A stretch of DNA of 64,000 bases, taken from NCBI RefSeq assembly GCF_002288925.2, contig NW_022098026.1, forward strand, positions 21,133,190 to 21,197,189. Direction: 5' to 3'. The notes below the pieces were generated by a model that was given only the letters and a program-made list of their open reading frames with translations, had not been told where the DNA came from and did no database searches. Position 1 is the first letter of the stretch. Each line of letters starts with the position of its first letter. This document shows positions 22,966 through 35,425 of the stretch, one piece after another. This DNA is from Delphinapterus leucas. Taxonomy: Eukaryota > Chordata > Mammalia > Artiodactyla > Monodontidae. The position numbers and the translations under genes were made by a program.

Positions 22966-23734
22966 GGGACCCGCAGGGTAATATCTGTTCAGCTTGACAG
23001 AGTTTTTAAAAGAGTGTGTGAGTCATCAAGTAGATAGTCCTGAGGTAAAGGTAAACATCAAAAATAATTTCTGTTTTTCCCTCTTCTGGCTATCCTTGTT
23101 ATCACAATGAAGTAGAAATTATCTATAATTAAAAAGATACAAAAGTATCCTAGTCACTTCCATTTTTCCTTTAGATTCTTGTTATACTGACTTAAGTCTT
23201 AAATTAGCATATTCACATTCTACATTATTAAGACAATGTCACACGAGCCATTAAATACTGAGTTAATAACACGGAGACCTCGTATCAAAAATACAAAAAT
23301 AGAAATAGGAGTGTTTTGCATATTCAAAACACCATTTTTGCCCTTAGAGGAGCATTGAAGCAGTTATGCCTGACTACCATATTAGACCTTAGAATTTTTT
23401 GAAATGCATTTAATTTTTATGAAATATACTGCTCCACCAGAGTATCCAGCTGGGGATATACAATGATGTGAATAATTTCTGTATTAGTTTGAAAAATTCA
23501 TAACACTTAACAGGATACAGCCTTAACTAGAAAGGAGCTGTCTAGCCACACTACCAGTTTTATAGATGGAAGATTTACATCTATTGACTAGAAGAAAATC
23601 ATGGACATAAATTAACATGTCCACTGATGTCAAGAAGACTGATAGAGCCAAAAAAAAACCACAAACACTGTAGTTATTTAATTTAAAAAAGGTGCTAAGG
23701 TAGTAGAATTATATATTCAACTGGACTATATAAT
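22966..23734. other. Intron 2 stretch, no feature recognised
   Basis: AT-rich, with no clear repeat or coding signal. Confidence 0.4.
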
Positions 23735-23900
23735 AACAGCTACCATTCAGCGCTTCTTATGTCTTAGGCACCTGATATACTCTGTAATCCTCATTAATAT
23801 CCTGAAAGCAGATGTTAACCAATCCCATTGTGTAGAAGCATAAATTGAAACTCAGAACTTAGAAATTAAAGCTCAACTAGTTAGAGAACTAGTCCCAGGA
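23735..23900 (-). repeat. MIR SINE, possibly split by the adjacent L1
   Basis: Reverse MIR text (taccattcagcgcttcttat, ctgtaatcctcattaatat, aattgaaactcagaactta) ends where the L1 begins. After the L1, 25850-25885 (ggcaaagtctaaatctgaat) could be the rest of the same MIR. No target-site duplication was confirmed. Confidence 0.55.
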
Positions 23901-23906
23901 CCCTTT

Positions 23907-25848
23907 ATACAAAATCAATACACAGAAATCTGTTGCATTTCTATACACTAACAATGAAAGATCAGAAGGAGAAATTCAAGAAACTATCCCATTTACCATC
24001 ACATCGAAAAGAATAAAATACCTAGGAATAAAACCTACCTAAGAAGGCAAAAGCCCCATACTCGGAAAACCATAAGACACTGATGAAAGAAATCAAAGAT
24101 GACACAGATGGAAAGATACACCATGGTCTTAACCTGGACGAATTAATATTGTCAAAATGACTGTACTACCCAAGGCAATCTACAGATTCAGTACAATCCC
24201 TATCAAATTACCAATGGCATTTTTCACAGAACTAGAACAAAAAAACCTTAAAAATTTGTGTGGAGACACAAAAGACCCTGAATAGCCAAAGCAATCTAGA
24301 GAAAGAAAAACAGAGCTGGAGGAATCACGCACCCTGACTTCAGACTATAGTACAAAGCGACAGTCACCAAAACCGTATGGTACTGGCACAAAAACAGAAA
24401 TATAGATCAATGGTACAAGATAGAAAGCCCAGAGATAAACCCACGCACCTATGGTCAATCGATCTATGACAAAGGAGGCAAGACTGTACAATGGAGAAAA
24501 GACAGTCTCTTCAATAAGTGGTGCTGGGAAAACTGGACAGCTACATGTAAAAGATTGAAACTAGAACACTCTTTAACACCATATGCAAAAATAAACTCAA
24601 AATGGATTAAAGACCTAAATGTAAGACTGGATACTGTAAAACTCTTAAAGGGAAACATAGGCAGAACAGTCTTTGACCTAAATTGCACCAAGATGTTTTC
24701 CGATCCATTTCCTAGAGTAATGGAAATAACAGAAACAAACAAATGGGTCCTAATTAAAATCAAAAGCTTTTGCACAGCCATAAACAAAATGAGAAGACAA
24801 CCCACAGAATGAGAGAAAATATTTGAAAACGATGTGACCGACAAGGGATTAATTTCCAAAATTTACAAACAGCTCATGAGGCTCAATATCAAAAAACCAA
24901 ACATTCCAATCGAAAAATGGGTAGAAGACCTAAATACACATTTCTCCAAAGAAGACATACAGATGGCCAAGAGGCACATGAAAAGATGCTCAACATCATT
25001 AATTATTAGAGAAATGCAAATCAAAACTACAATGAGGTATCACCTCACACCAGTCAAAATGGCCATCATCAAAAAGTCCACAAACAATAAACGCGGAAGA
25101 GAGTGTGGAGAGAAGGGATCCCTCCTACAATGTTGGTGGGAAAGTAAATTGGTGCAGCCACTATGGAGAACAGTGTGGAAGTTCCTTAAAAAACTAAAAA
25201 TAGAGCTACCATATGACCCTGCAATCCCACTCCTGGGCATATATCCAGAGAAAAACATGGTTCAAAAGGATACAGGCACCCTCATGTTCATTGCAGCACT
25301 ATTTACAATAGCCAAGACATGGAAGCCACCTAAATGTCCATTGACAGAGGAATGGATAAAGAAGATGTGGAACATATATACAATGTCATATTATTCCACT
25401 ATTAAAAAGAATGAAAATGCCATGTGCAGCAACATGGACGGACCTAGAGATTATCATACTAAGTGAAGTAAGTCAGAGAAAGACAAATATCTTATGACAT
25501 CACTTATATGTGGAATCTAAAAAAAAAAAAAAAAAGATATAAATGAACTTATTTACAAAACAGACTCACATACTTAGAGAACGAACTTATGGTTGGGGGC
25601 AGCGGGGATAGATTAGGAGTTTGGGATTGACGTGCACACTGCTATATTTAAAACAGATTAACAACAAGGACCTACGGTATAGCACAGGGAACTCTGCTGA
25701 ATACTCTGTAATAACCTAAATGGGAAAAGAGTTTGAAAAAGAATAGATACATGTATATATATATATATATATAACTGAATCACTTTGCTGTACACCCAAA
25801 ACTGACACATTGTTAATCAACTATACTCCAATATAAAATAAAAAATAA
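23907..25848 (+). mobile_element. L1 LINE, 5'-truncated
   Basis: The element starts within ORF2 (aaaatcaatacacagaaatc) and runs through its C-terminal third, the 3' UTR and a short A-rich end. The longest uninterrupted block, 24834-25466, encodes 210 residues from the ORF2 C-terminus (for example [17 protein letters not shown]). A second block at 24555-24812 is in a different frame, so the ORF is broken. A short TA repeat sits at 25757-25773. It is antisense to NR3C1. Confidence 0.9.
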
Positions 25849-28800
25849 TACTGAGAGGCAAAGTCTAAATCTGAATCAAAATTCAAATTAAAAAAAAATA
25901 TTTAGATGTATTTTCAGTTTATTTGAAAAGTCTACTGCTTTTTAAATTTTTAGCACATACAGTAATAATAGACTTCTGGCTAACTATATGGTAGATTAAA
26001 TTAGTACAACATTATAGTGATAATAGGATGTTAAGAGCTCCTATTTCAGAGAAACTAAGGTCAAGTGATACCCAAAGTAACAGTTACCATAGATCTAGAA
26101 TTACTACTTTTCACCAATACTCATTTATTATCTATTTACCGTGCATTCTCCAGACATAGATAAAAAAGGGTGACTACATTTTGAAAACACATGTGAATTG
26201 TTCTAAAATTCCTTTGCTAAATTATATAATTAATATCAGTCAAAACATACCGAAAATATAATGTACTATGACTTCAATATGTTTATCTATGTACAGATTT
26301 TCTCAATAAAATTTCATAAATAACAGTGATAAGCAACATAAGCTATCATATAGTTTCACTTTGCTGAACTTAAAGAACAAGCAAGCTTTAATTTTTCTGT
26401 AGATTACTGCAGTTCAATTTAGAATATCAGACGAGTAACTTGTTTCTTCTAAAATGGTGTCTGCTAACGTTTCAGAAACCATACGGGAATGGAAGAGAAA
26501 CTCTGACAGCAAGTGATGACATGATTTTTGCTTTAGAAAGTTTTGGGGATATTCCTAGGAGTCTAAAAATTTCAAGGGCACGAGCAGCACTTTTTTGAGA
26601 ACAGATAAATGGGAGCTACTGTTGCAGTGGGAAACTTGCCATCTACAAGCTCTGAATTTGATATGCAATTATGATCAAATAAGAGTAATTCTTTTTCTAA
26701 AATAATTTGCATAAGATTTAAAAACAAAATCAACGCTGTATTCTCACAAACTTATCTTAAACACTTTATCAAAAGTATTACAAAAATTATTTTTAACTAA
26801 ACCACATCCCTTCCTTAAAAGAATAAGAACGTGAATAGTCAGCCATTAGAGAGTGTTTTAAAATTGAGTTCTTATGTAAGCAGTTAGCTCTGTATGCAGG
26901 AAACAGAACGTGCTGAATACCAGTGCAGATCTGACATCCCTGTTTGAAATTTCAATTCTTCTCATAGTCCCCGAAAAGAGTAATATAAAGGAAGATTTTT
27001 ATTTCTGAAATGTAGTGTAAGCCTGAAAAGAATGAGAAACAGTTTTACGATAGAGAACATGAAAGACTCACACTTTTCTTGCCACTGCAGTGGGTAGCCG
27101 AAATGGCTCGTTGACTCTATTTGTGGGCTTGAAGGTCTCATTTGGAATAGAAAATTGCTTTTCTCCCTGCAAGCATCATGTGCAGTAGAGTGTTACTTGC
27201 TAAGGCGGTTCTAGGTGTGGACTTGCCCCATTTCTCATTCATGTGGGAAAGGAAGACTGAATAAACTCAATACAACTATGATCCCCACACTGAGGAAAAC
27301 TTGTACCATGTCCATAAAAAGCCCAAACTATTTTTTCCTAGTTTATTTCTTTATATCTAATCCATAATCTACTCCAAGATTATTGCTTTACATTCATTTA
27401 GAAATATACAAGTAGATACATTAAAAAAGTAATTTGCCAAATAAAGCCAAACTGGAAGATACTTTTTAAAATTATAAAAATAATATTTAGTTAAGAAATT
27501 TGGAAAACACCGAAAAGTTTAAATTAGAAAAAAAATGCCATCTTACTTTTGTCAGAGAAAACCCAGCAAACACTTCTATACAAATCCTTCATCTTATTTA
27601 TTTTGGGGATAATACTATAGATGGCTCAGCGTTTTATATGTGAGACATGGTTCATTTGTTGTTCGTTACTTAGCATTTTGAGAAAACGTCCTATATGTCA
27701 ATAGATAATCTTTTATTACATGATTCTCTGATGGTGGCAAAGTTTTAACTTCGCCAGTCCCTCATTATTGGTCATTCTTTGTTTTTTCACTATTATAAAT
27801 ACCACTGCATAAACCTTTCCAAACATCTTTGATTATATACTTAAGTTAAATACCTAGAAGGTCAAGGAAAGCCAATGGACAATTTAGGGCTTTTCACACA
27901 TGGTGTTAAACTGCCTACCCTCCCCTTGTTCCAGGAAAACAGGCATATGCATGTCCCTACATCCACTCCAAATAGAAAACAAATCTGGTCAGCTGTCAAG
28001 TGATGCTCACTGCCTATTTCTCTACTGGGGTATTTGTCTTCTCTTGATTTATAAGAATGTTTTAGACATTATTTCAACACTTAGTCCATTGAGGGTGTAT
28101 CTATAAAGCCCTAACTTTAAATCAATTTAAAAATATTTCAAGTCTGATGGTACAGTCTATGATGATCAGAGCCCATACTGTTGCTCACTTAATACTTCTT
28201 TTAGCCATATTATTGTTTGAAGTGTCTGTGAGCTTGAAAATAAAATGACCAGCCATCTACAGTTCTGGTTAAAGATGATATTTTTAATGTAAGCTTTTAT
28301 TTTAGCTCCCTCTGGAGCCCAGTAAAATGAGAGTAATGACATTTGTTTTAAAAGGCATAAACCTCTAAGAATAAAGATAAGAGAAGTGATTTTTTGGTCA
28401 ATTATACCACAATAGCGCTGGGGGGGAAAAAGAGAAGAGATAATACCAGCAATATTTTATATTGGATTGGGTGTCCTGGGGTCTGTTAAGTTACCAGTGG
28501 GGAAGGCTAAGAAGCAACCTAATTAGTATGACGGAACTGCCAAAAAGCTCAGAAACTTGGGTTAAAGGTCGGGTCAAAATCAGGAAGATTGGTTCCAAGT
28601 CTGTTGAGCATTTACAGCTTTCTTTGTTAGAAATGGCAGGCCAGGTTATGCGGCCAACTTGCCTGACAAAAACAAAATGCTGGGTAAAAATTTTTTTGAA
28701 AAATCACCTTAAAAGCACTCGTGAGCTGACGAAATGATACAGGATTTAGGCTAAAATCTAAGGAAAAGCACCCTAGCCACTTGTCCTCTGAGAATATTTA
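25849..28800. other. Intron 2 stretch, largely unassigned
   Basis: Long AT-rich stretch. 27440-27870 resembles an old L1ME-type 3' UTR (tattataaataccactgcat), but weakly. 28450-28760 has an open frame with no recognisable domain. No exon or RNA gene was seen. Confidence 0.4.
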
Positions 28801-28809
28801 CAAATTTAG

Positions 28810-29615
28810 GTTTCAAATAAAAGGACCGAAAACCTGCTAGAAAAAATGGACAAAAAACTTACACAGATACTTTATAAGATAGGAATTCCAAAATTTTATC
28901 AGCCTTGTTAGTAATCAGGGAAATGTAAATTAGAACCACTATGAAATACCATTATACATACACACCAGATTGCCAAAAATTAAACATTTAACAATAAGAA
29001 GGAACTGAGTTTAAATGGTACATCACTTTTAAAGGCAGTTTGGCATTACCCGGTAAAGATGAAGACAAGAATAGCCTATGATCCAGCAACTGCACCACCT
29101 GACATATACCAAGAAATTAATATTCATCAAGACATTAATGTGCATATACAGTAAAATGTATACCAATGCTGACAGCAGCATTTTTTGTAATAAACCAAAA
29201 CTAGAAACTACTCAAATGTTCATAATAATGGAATGGATATATAAACAGTGGTACAATTCTAAACAGCAGTGAACTACAGTTAAATACAGTAACATGGATG
29301 AATTATGTAATGTAGAGTGAAAGAAACTAGACACAAAATAATACATGTAATATTATTCTATTCATTAAAGTTCAAAAAGATGCAAACTAAGATATTAAGG
29401 GTGTATGTATAGGTAGTAAGGAAAGCAAGAAAATAATTGTAAGTGTCAGGATAGTGGTTACCTCTAGGGAGGGGGAGCAAAATGGGACTGTAATCTGGGA
29501 AGGTCACACTGCAGGCTTCCAGGGTACTGGCAATGTTCTTTTTCTTTTCCTGCATGATACTGACACAAGTGCTAGCTTTATAATTATTCAATAAATTGTA
29601 TATACGTGTGTTTTG
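28810..29615 (+). repeat. Old L1M LINE fragment (ORF2 end and 3' UTR)
   Basis: It contains decayed L1 text: ttagaaccactatgaaatac, gcctatgatccagcaactgc, gtaacatggatgaattatgt and gtggttacctctagggagg. Every part is highly diverged compared with the young L1 copies here. Confidence 0.7.
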
Positions 29616-29719
29616 TTTATTCTTATGTATGCTTGTTCTATAGTAAATTCTTTTTTAAACTCTAAGTAAAATAAATAGGGAAAGGCACAAATAACTTAAT
29701 CCCTATATTACATCTCCTA

Positions 29720-30170
29720 TTCCAATCCCTGATGATTTCTTTCCTTTTGTTGTCTACATTTTCTCTTTCTGGAACTCTTTGGTCCTCTCATTTTCTCTCC
29801 TATTTTCCATTTCTTTGTCTCTTTGCTCTTATTTCTGGGTTAATATCCCTATCCTTCTACTGAGCTTTGCATCTATGCTGTCACCTTTTTAATTTCCAAG
29901 AGTTTGCTTTTATTCTCCAAAACGTCTTCCCTTTTTTAAAGCTCCTTACTCTTATTTGATGAATGCAATATTTTTCTTATCTCTGAGCATATAGATGATA
30001 GGTTTTTGGAAAGTCCCTTCTCTCTGCATATTTTCTGTTTCCTCCAAGGTGGATTCCTCTGTTATTTTGATCCCAGTTTTTGAAACTAGAAGTTATCATC
30101 CTTCCTTTCACCCTATCTATCCCCTCCTAGACAGAAGATTGAAGGCCTTTCTCTGTAAAGAGCAAAATAA
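29720..30170 (-). repeat. Probable old L1M fragment
   Basis: Text such as aatttccaagagtttgcttt, gatgaatgcaatatttttct and ttctgtttcctccaaggtgg recurs in old mammalian L1M-type sequence in reverse orientation. The exact family is uncertain. Confidence 0.4.
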
Positions 30171-30419
30171 AAGGGCTCTGGAATGAAGGATTCCAGACAG
30201 AGCTGAGGGCAGAGGTACCTTACAAAAAACAGGAGGATTAAGTGAACCGTTACATACCCAATATCCATGGAATTTTCATATGGTCTGACGAACAGAGAGG
30301 TAAAAAAGACTTGATGAAAAATTAATAGTACTTAAGGGACCTGAGAGACGATATCAGATGGCCTAACACACATGTAAATGAAGTCTCAGAAGTGGAATAG
30401 TGAGAACGAAGCAGAAAGG

Positions 30420-30900
30420 TATTCAAAGAAATACTGGCTAAAAAGAAATTGGAATAAATCAATACATTTAGTATGGTGACAGAGCACAATATACAAACAT
30501 CAACCCTCTTTCTATATATTGCAACAAACAATTCAAAAATGAAATTTAAAATTAATGTCACTTATGAGTACAGCAAAACAAATACATATATATACACACA
30601 AAACATAGGAATAAATGGGCAAAAAAGGTAAGAGCTCTAAGGGAAAATTAGAAAACATTGTTGAAAGAAACTAAAGAAGATCTAACTAAATGGAGGGATA
30701 TAAAATGTTAGTTGTGTGTGTTCTCACCATATTGATTTATAAATTGAATGCAATACCAATCATAACCTCAGCGGGCTTTTTGTGTGTGTGTAGAAGCTGA
30801 CAAGCCGACTCTCAAAATTTACATGGAAATGCAAAAATTTAGAAGATCCAAACCCTGGTTCTGCCTTCTGGGAGGGTTAGATATTTTGAAAGATGGTATC
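30420..30900 (+). repeat. Old L1M ORF2 fragment
   Basis: The order aaacataggaataaatgggc, atgcaataccaatcataacc, tttacatggaaatgc follows the L1 ORF2 region after the reverse transcriptase, heavily mutated. Confidence 0.6.
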
Positions 30901-30959
30901 ATTCATTTACCAAATATTTTTGAGTGCCAGCCATTAAGTATACATAATGAAGGCAGCTC

Positions 30960-32184
30960 ATCCATTAAAAATGAAACAACTTTTCAATCTGTGGGCGTAT
31001 GCAAAAACTCTTCTTTCAGATGTTTTCTAAGCTCTTGTAGTTTCAAAATATTAACCTATATTACTTGGTTTAGTCAAAAGCCTGAAATATATTAAACAAG
31101 TCATTGCTCCAAAGAAAAAAATCAGCAAAAATTGACAGCAGAATTTTTAAAGGAAAGCAAATCAAAGGAAAGTTCCTTTTGCCAAAGGCTTGGTTGGATG
31201 TGTTGACTCCGAATTATAGTTGTTCTTTAATTTATGAGGTTCTCATTTGAGTACTTTAAAAAATTAAAGGTAAGTGCTCTGATGGCTTATAGTAAAAGGA
31301 GGTGCTCTACTTAAGCAAAGTCATTAGAACAACAGTGAGTCTGAACAGAAGAACTGAAAACAGAAGTCAATCACTCAGCAACCAGAATGCCAACCTGTAC
31401 AAAAGTACAAAGAACTACATCCACCATTGGTCTTTTCAGGGACATCTGTATATACTGTTCACAGCTGCCCTAAGGAACATGCCTTTTCAACACCAGAAGA
31501 CAAGTCTTCTAACTGCCAAAACTCTTTTAACAGGACATATGCTTCATATCCTTTAGTATTAATATAGTTATTTTGCTTTACAACCAGAAAGTTGAAAGTG
31601 AAAGGACATTAAATACTTAATATAAACCTGCTCTTAAATATTCTTAGAGAATTATTATTCTTTCATTATCAAAGTAGAATCCTTGGGAAAGAAAAGACCT
31701 ATTTGAAATAAATTATGACTGAATATAGCATTATTCAATTTACAACAGATAATATACACAAACGCCCTCAATTTTTATTATGGACTGAGCTGAAATGTTC
31801 TTACTATGGAACGTTTGGGCTTGACATGACTAGAGTTTTGTGGCAAAGAAAACACAGAGAAGGAAAAGAGGAGAAATGAATGTCTTTCATCACATCATGT
31901 CCTGGCTCACACCCATTTGATGCTTGTCCAGGATGACGTGATTGATGAGTCATTGAAGTTCTTCTACTGACGCCACGTTCAAAATGACAAATTGCTCTCT
32001 CAGACCTTCCACAGGAATCCAGGACAGCCACAGTCAAAACAGTATGAATAACAAAGAGGTGCCTTGCAGGTGTTTCACAGAAAAAAAGGCTCTGAAACAT
32101 GTTCTAACAGAATTTCTTTCCTTTTGGTTACCTCATTTAATCTGTTAATTTGCTAATTTAATCTACAATTAATTATTGTTAATT
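30960..32184. other. Intron 2 stretch, unassigned
   Basis: No repeat was named. At 31804-32100 the minus strand is open for 98 codons, but without a recognisable domain. Around 31935-31955 there is an AP-1-like tgagtca next to a tgacgtg, which could be chance. Confidence 0.4.
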
Positions 32185-32765
32185 TTCACTTAATATGTGT
32201 TAGGCACTGTGCCAAATGCAGCACAGGAATTATCTTGATTATTTTCATCTTGGTGACATCTTTCAGAATGAGCTCTACCACTATCCTCACTTTAAGAATA
32301 AAGAAACAGGGCTTCCCTGGTGGCGCAGTGGTTAAGGATCCTCCTGCCAATGCAGGGGACATGGGTTCAAGCCCTGGTCCACGAAGATCCCACGTGCCAT
32401 GGAGCAACTAAGCCCGTGCGCCACAACTACTGAGCCTGTGCTCTAGAGCCCGCAAGCCACAACTACTGAGCCCACGTGCCACAACTACTGAAGCCTGCAC
32501 ACCTAGAGCCCGCGCTCTGCAACAAGGGAAGCCACCACATGAGAAGCCCTCGCACCGCAACAAAGAGTAGCCCCCACTTGCTGCAGCTAGAGAAAACCCG
32601 CACGCAGCAACCAAGACCCACCACAGCCAAAAAAAAGAAAAAAAGAATAAAGAAACAGGCTCAGAGGGTCAATTGTCCAAGGCCACCAAGGTGGTAGCTC
32701 TTTGAGAACTGGAATCTAGATTCTCAGACCTCTTGCTGAGGAGCTTCTTTACTGAGTCCTGTGCT
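32185..32765 (-). repeat. MIR SINE interrupted by a CHR SINE
   Basis: Reverse MIR text on the left (gtgttaggcactgtgccaaa) stops at 32309 and resumes at 32659 with gctcagagggtcaattgtcc. The two halves join cleanly once the inserted SINE and one duplication copy are removed. Confidence 0.8.
32310..32642 (+). mobile_element. CHR-type SINE, long form, inserted in MIR
   Basis: It starts ggcttccctggtggcgcagt and ends ccaccacagcc plus an A-rich tail. It is flanked by a perfect 16-bp duplication aagaataaagaaacag (32294-32309 and 32643-32658). Confidence 0.95.
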
Positions 32766-32861
32766 CCTCTGCATTTTGATGACAGATCAATAACATTTAC
32801 TATGCGTACACATTTGAAGAATCAATTTTTAGGAGAAGCTGGAAAAGCTGTGACAAAGCGA

Positions 32862-33119
32862 GAGAGAGAGGCATGGACATACATACACTACCAAACATAG
32901 GGTAGATAGCTAGTGGGAAGCAGCCGCATAGCACAGGGAGATCAGCTCGGTGCTTTGTGACCACCTGGAGGGGTGGGATAGGGAGGGAGACGCAAGAGGG
33001 AAGAGATATGGGAGCATATGTGTATGCATAACTGATTCACTTTGTTATAAAGCAGAAACTAACACACCATTGTAAAGCAATTATACTCCAATAAAGATGT
33101 AAAAAATAAAACAAAAAAA
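32862..33119 (+). mobile_element. L1 LINE, 3' UTR end only
   Basis: It contains the L1 3' UTR text atagctagtgggaagcagcc, gcacagggagatcagctcgg and tatactccaataaagatgta. The polyadenylation signal aataaa is present (near 33090). Strongly 5'-truncated and antisense to NR3C1. Confidence 0.9.
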
Positions 33120-33289
33120 GGCAGTAAGAGAAAGCTGTTAGCAAAACCAAGAGAAGGAGATGCCCCAAAATGTTCTGAGATGGATCCAGAAAGTCCTGAG
33201 CAAGGAAGGAAGGCTCACCGAATTCTTAACCAGGAGCTATAGGAGATAGGAAACGTGCTATGTACTTAGGGTCACAATGAGAAGTTAGA

Positions 33290-33620
33290 TAGACACAGAT
33301 TCTGTTTTCATGAAGCTTCTATAGCCCACTATAAGAGACATGCAAGGAGAGGGGCAGTTATAATATTCTGTGGTTCATGCTGCCATGGGAGAATATGGAA
33401 GGACCTTTAGGTAGAGAGAGGTGTCGGGGAAGTGTTCCTGGAGGAGATGACATCAATGCTAAAAGCTGGAAAGGTAAGGAGAAGAGGGAGTGAGGTCAAG
33501 GGAGAAAAGGTAGCGTGTGCAGAGGTCTTTTGATATAGAGTATGGCTCTTTTGGGAACCTCAGAGTAAAGACAACAGAACAGGACCAAGAAGGATACTAA
33601 AGAACAGTAGAAAATACTGT
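33290..33620 (-). repeat. Probable L2 LINE fragment
   Basis: The pattern ttcatgaagcttctatagcc, ttcctggaggagatgacat and gtgtgcagaggtc follows L2 in reverse orientation, diverged. Confidence 0.45.
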
Positions 33621-34029
33621 CTAACCAAGGTCCCAAGAGATCTGGACGCCATGAAGTGCAAACGTTAGATAGCATCTAGGGAAAGGTGGTAAGACAGAAA
33701 TTTTAGTAACAAATGGTCATAGTGCATTTTCATATTTAGAAAGGCACAGCATTTTAGTGCAAAGCAGATCCCTGTTCCCCCATTCCCAGAAATGGGCAAC
33801 CAGAGAAATTCCAGATGTCTTACCACCAACTCACTGAGTGACCATCGATAACTCATTTAGCTTCCCTGGAATTTCAAGCTCCCTCTCTGGGACTCACAGA
33901 TAAAGCCACTTATCTTGCAGGTGGCAGGAGCTGGACCTGATACTTTTCTCAGGATTCTTTCAGTTCTAATATCCATGATTCTCTAACTCAGACATATAAT
34001 GGCAAACAACCAGAGATGAACAACAACAA

Positions 34030-34315
34030 TTAACACTATCTTAGTGAGAACCAGTAATAGCAGGTGTGTATTAAGGACCAAGCAATGTGAGTGAACTTGA
34101 CATTCCTTACCTTAATCAATCTTCACCGCTGCCATATGAGGTAGGTACTATTACTATCCCCAAACAGACAAGGAAAATGCAAACTCACAGAAGTTACCTG
34201 TCCAAGGTCATGTAACTAGCAATTAGTGGAGCCAGATTTCTCTTCTAGGCATTCCAGCTACACAGAGTCCATGCCCTTAACTAGCGGCATGTGCTCTATG
34301 CTGCCTCTCTCTTAT
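34030..34315 (-). repeat. MIR SINE
   Basis: Reverse MIR: atatgaggtaggtactatta, ttacctgtccaaggtcatgt and gcccttaactagcggcatg. The segment 34104-34250 has a close relative at 35117-35258. Confidence 0.75.
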
Positions 34316-34359
34316 GCACTGTTAGTAGCAATAGTCCCAGTACTGTCATCCTGTGTATA

Positions 34360-34570
34360 CTGGTAATACTTAACCTTTTCAAAGTATTTTCACATTAGCA
34401 ATTTGTCTCATTTTCATAATATTCTTGGAAGGTGAACAGTATTATTATCCCTATTTAGAGATGAGGTAACTGAAGCTCTGCAGGGTCCTGAGGGATTTAG
34501 TGATGGCACTAGGACTAAAATCCAGGTTTTATGATCTCCATTTCTGTGCTCTTCCAAATACAGCAAGTAA
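34360..34570 (-). repeat. MIR SINE
   Basis: Reverse MIR text (attattatccctatttagag, atgaggtaactgaagctctg), about 50 bp from the previous copy and in the same orientation. Confidence 0.7.
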
Positions 34571-35034
34571 TATAGATTTTAAAAGCCAACATTATAGAGA
34601 GACAAACTGCGTATGTTCTCACTCAACTGTTTGTGGTTAATGGATTTATAAAAGGACAGTTAATAAAAAGTATTTACTTTTATAAATCAATTTTAGGCTC
34701 GCATTTTTTCTGAATTACAGTTTTATTAATTATGTTCCTGTAAGGTATAACATGGAGCAGTCTTTAAGTTACTTCACTGTGATATAGTACTTAGCATTTA
34801 AATATTATATTATTACTGTATCTCGTTTGGGGAATCCGGACTTTAAAAGGACTAGGATAAATCAGACACGAAAGAGAGGAAAACAGACTCCCAACAGTCT
34901 TCCACTACTTATCATCATTGTATAAAAGTTTGCTTTTCTCTAACACGAAGTCACTTCTTAAACTTTATTTCAGTGTATCCTGTTAGCACACAAGTCAACC
35001 AAATAGAGCCACAGCAAAATAACAGCAATGATAC
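34571..35034. other. Intron 2 stretch, no feature recognised
   Basis: AT-rich spacer between MIR copies. Confidence 0.4.
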
Positions 35035-35425
35035 AATTAATACTGAGTAATTACCATGTACTAAACACTGGTCTAAGTATTTTATAAATATTAGCTCTTT
35101 CTAACCCTTAGAAAAACCTTACCTTATGCAATCCTCACTACAACCATATGAGGTAGATACGATTATTATCCCCAAATAGCCAGGGAAAATGCACTCAGAG
35201 AAGTTACCTGCCCAAGGTCATATAACTAGCAACTAGCGGCATCAAATTTCTCATCTTGCACACGCATTATTATTAGCCCCATGTTATGGATGAAGAAATT
35301 TAGGCTCAGAAAGGTTAGGTAATTTTCCCAAAGAAAGCGACACAACTAGAAAATATCTGTATCTGGATCCCAGATGAGGTAGACCACTCCAGATGCCACT
35401 CTCTTAACCACTGTGCTGAACATAC
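35035..35425 (-). repeat. MIR SINE interrupted by a second MIR-derived segment
   Basis: One reverse MIR reads 35035-35113 (accatgtactaaacactggt) and resumes at about 35264 (tattattagccccatgttat to 35425). The segment between them, 35117-35258, repeats the MIR region from ccttacctta to ttctcatctt and resembles 34104-34250 more closely than a generic MIR. Confidence 0.6.

Noticed and set aside
31930..31960. AP-1-like and CRE-like motifs close together as an enhancer
   Set aside because: Short motifs of this kind occur by chance; no conservation or chromatin evidence is available.
31804..32100. 98-codon minus-strand open frame
   Set aside because: There is no recognisable domain, and a neighbouring frame looks just as protein-like. 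Kept only as unassigned intron.
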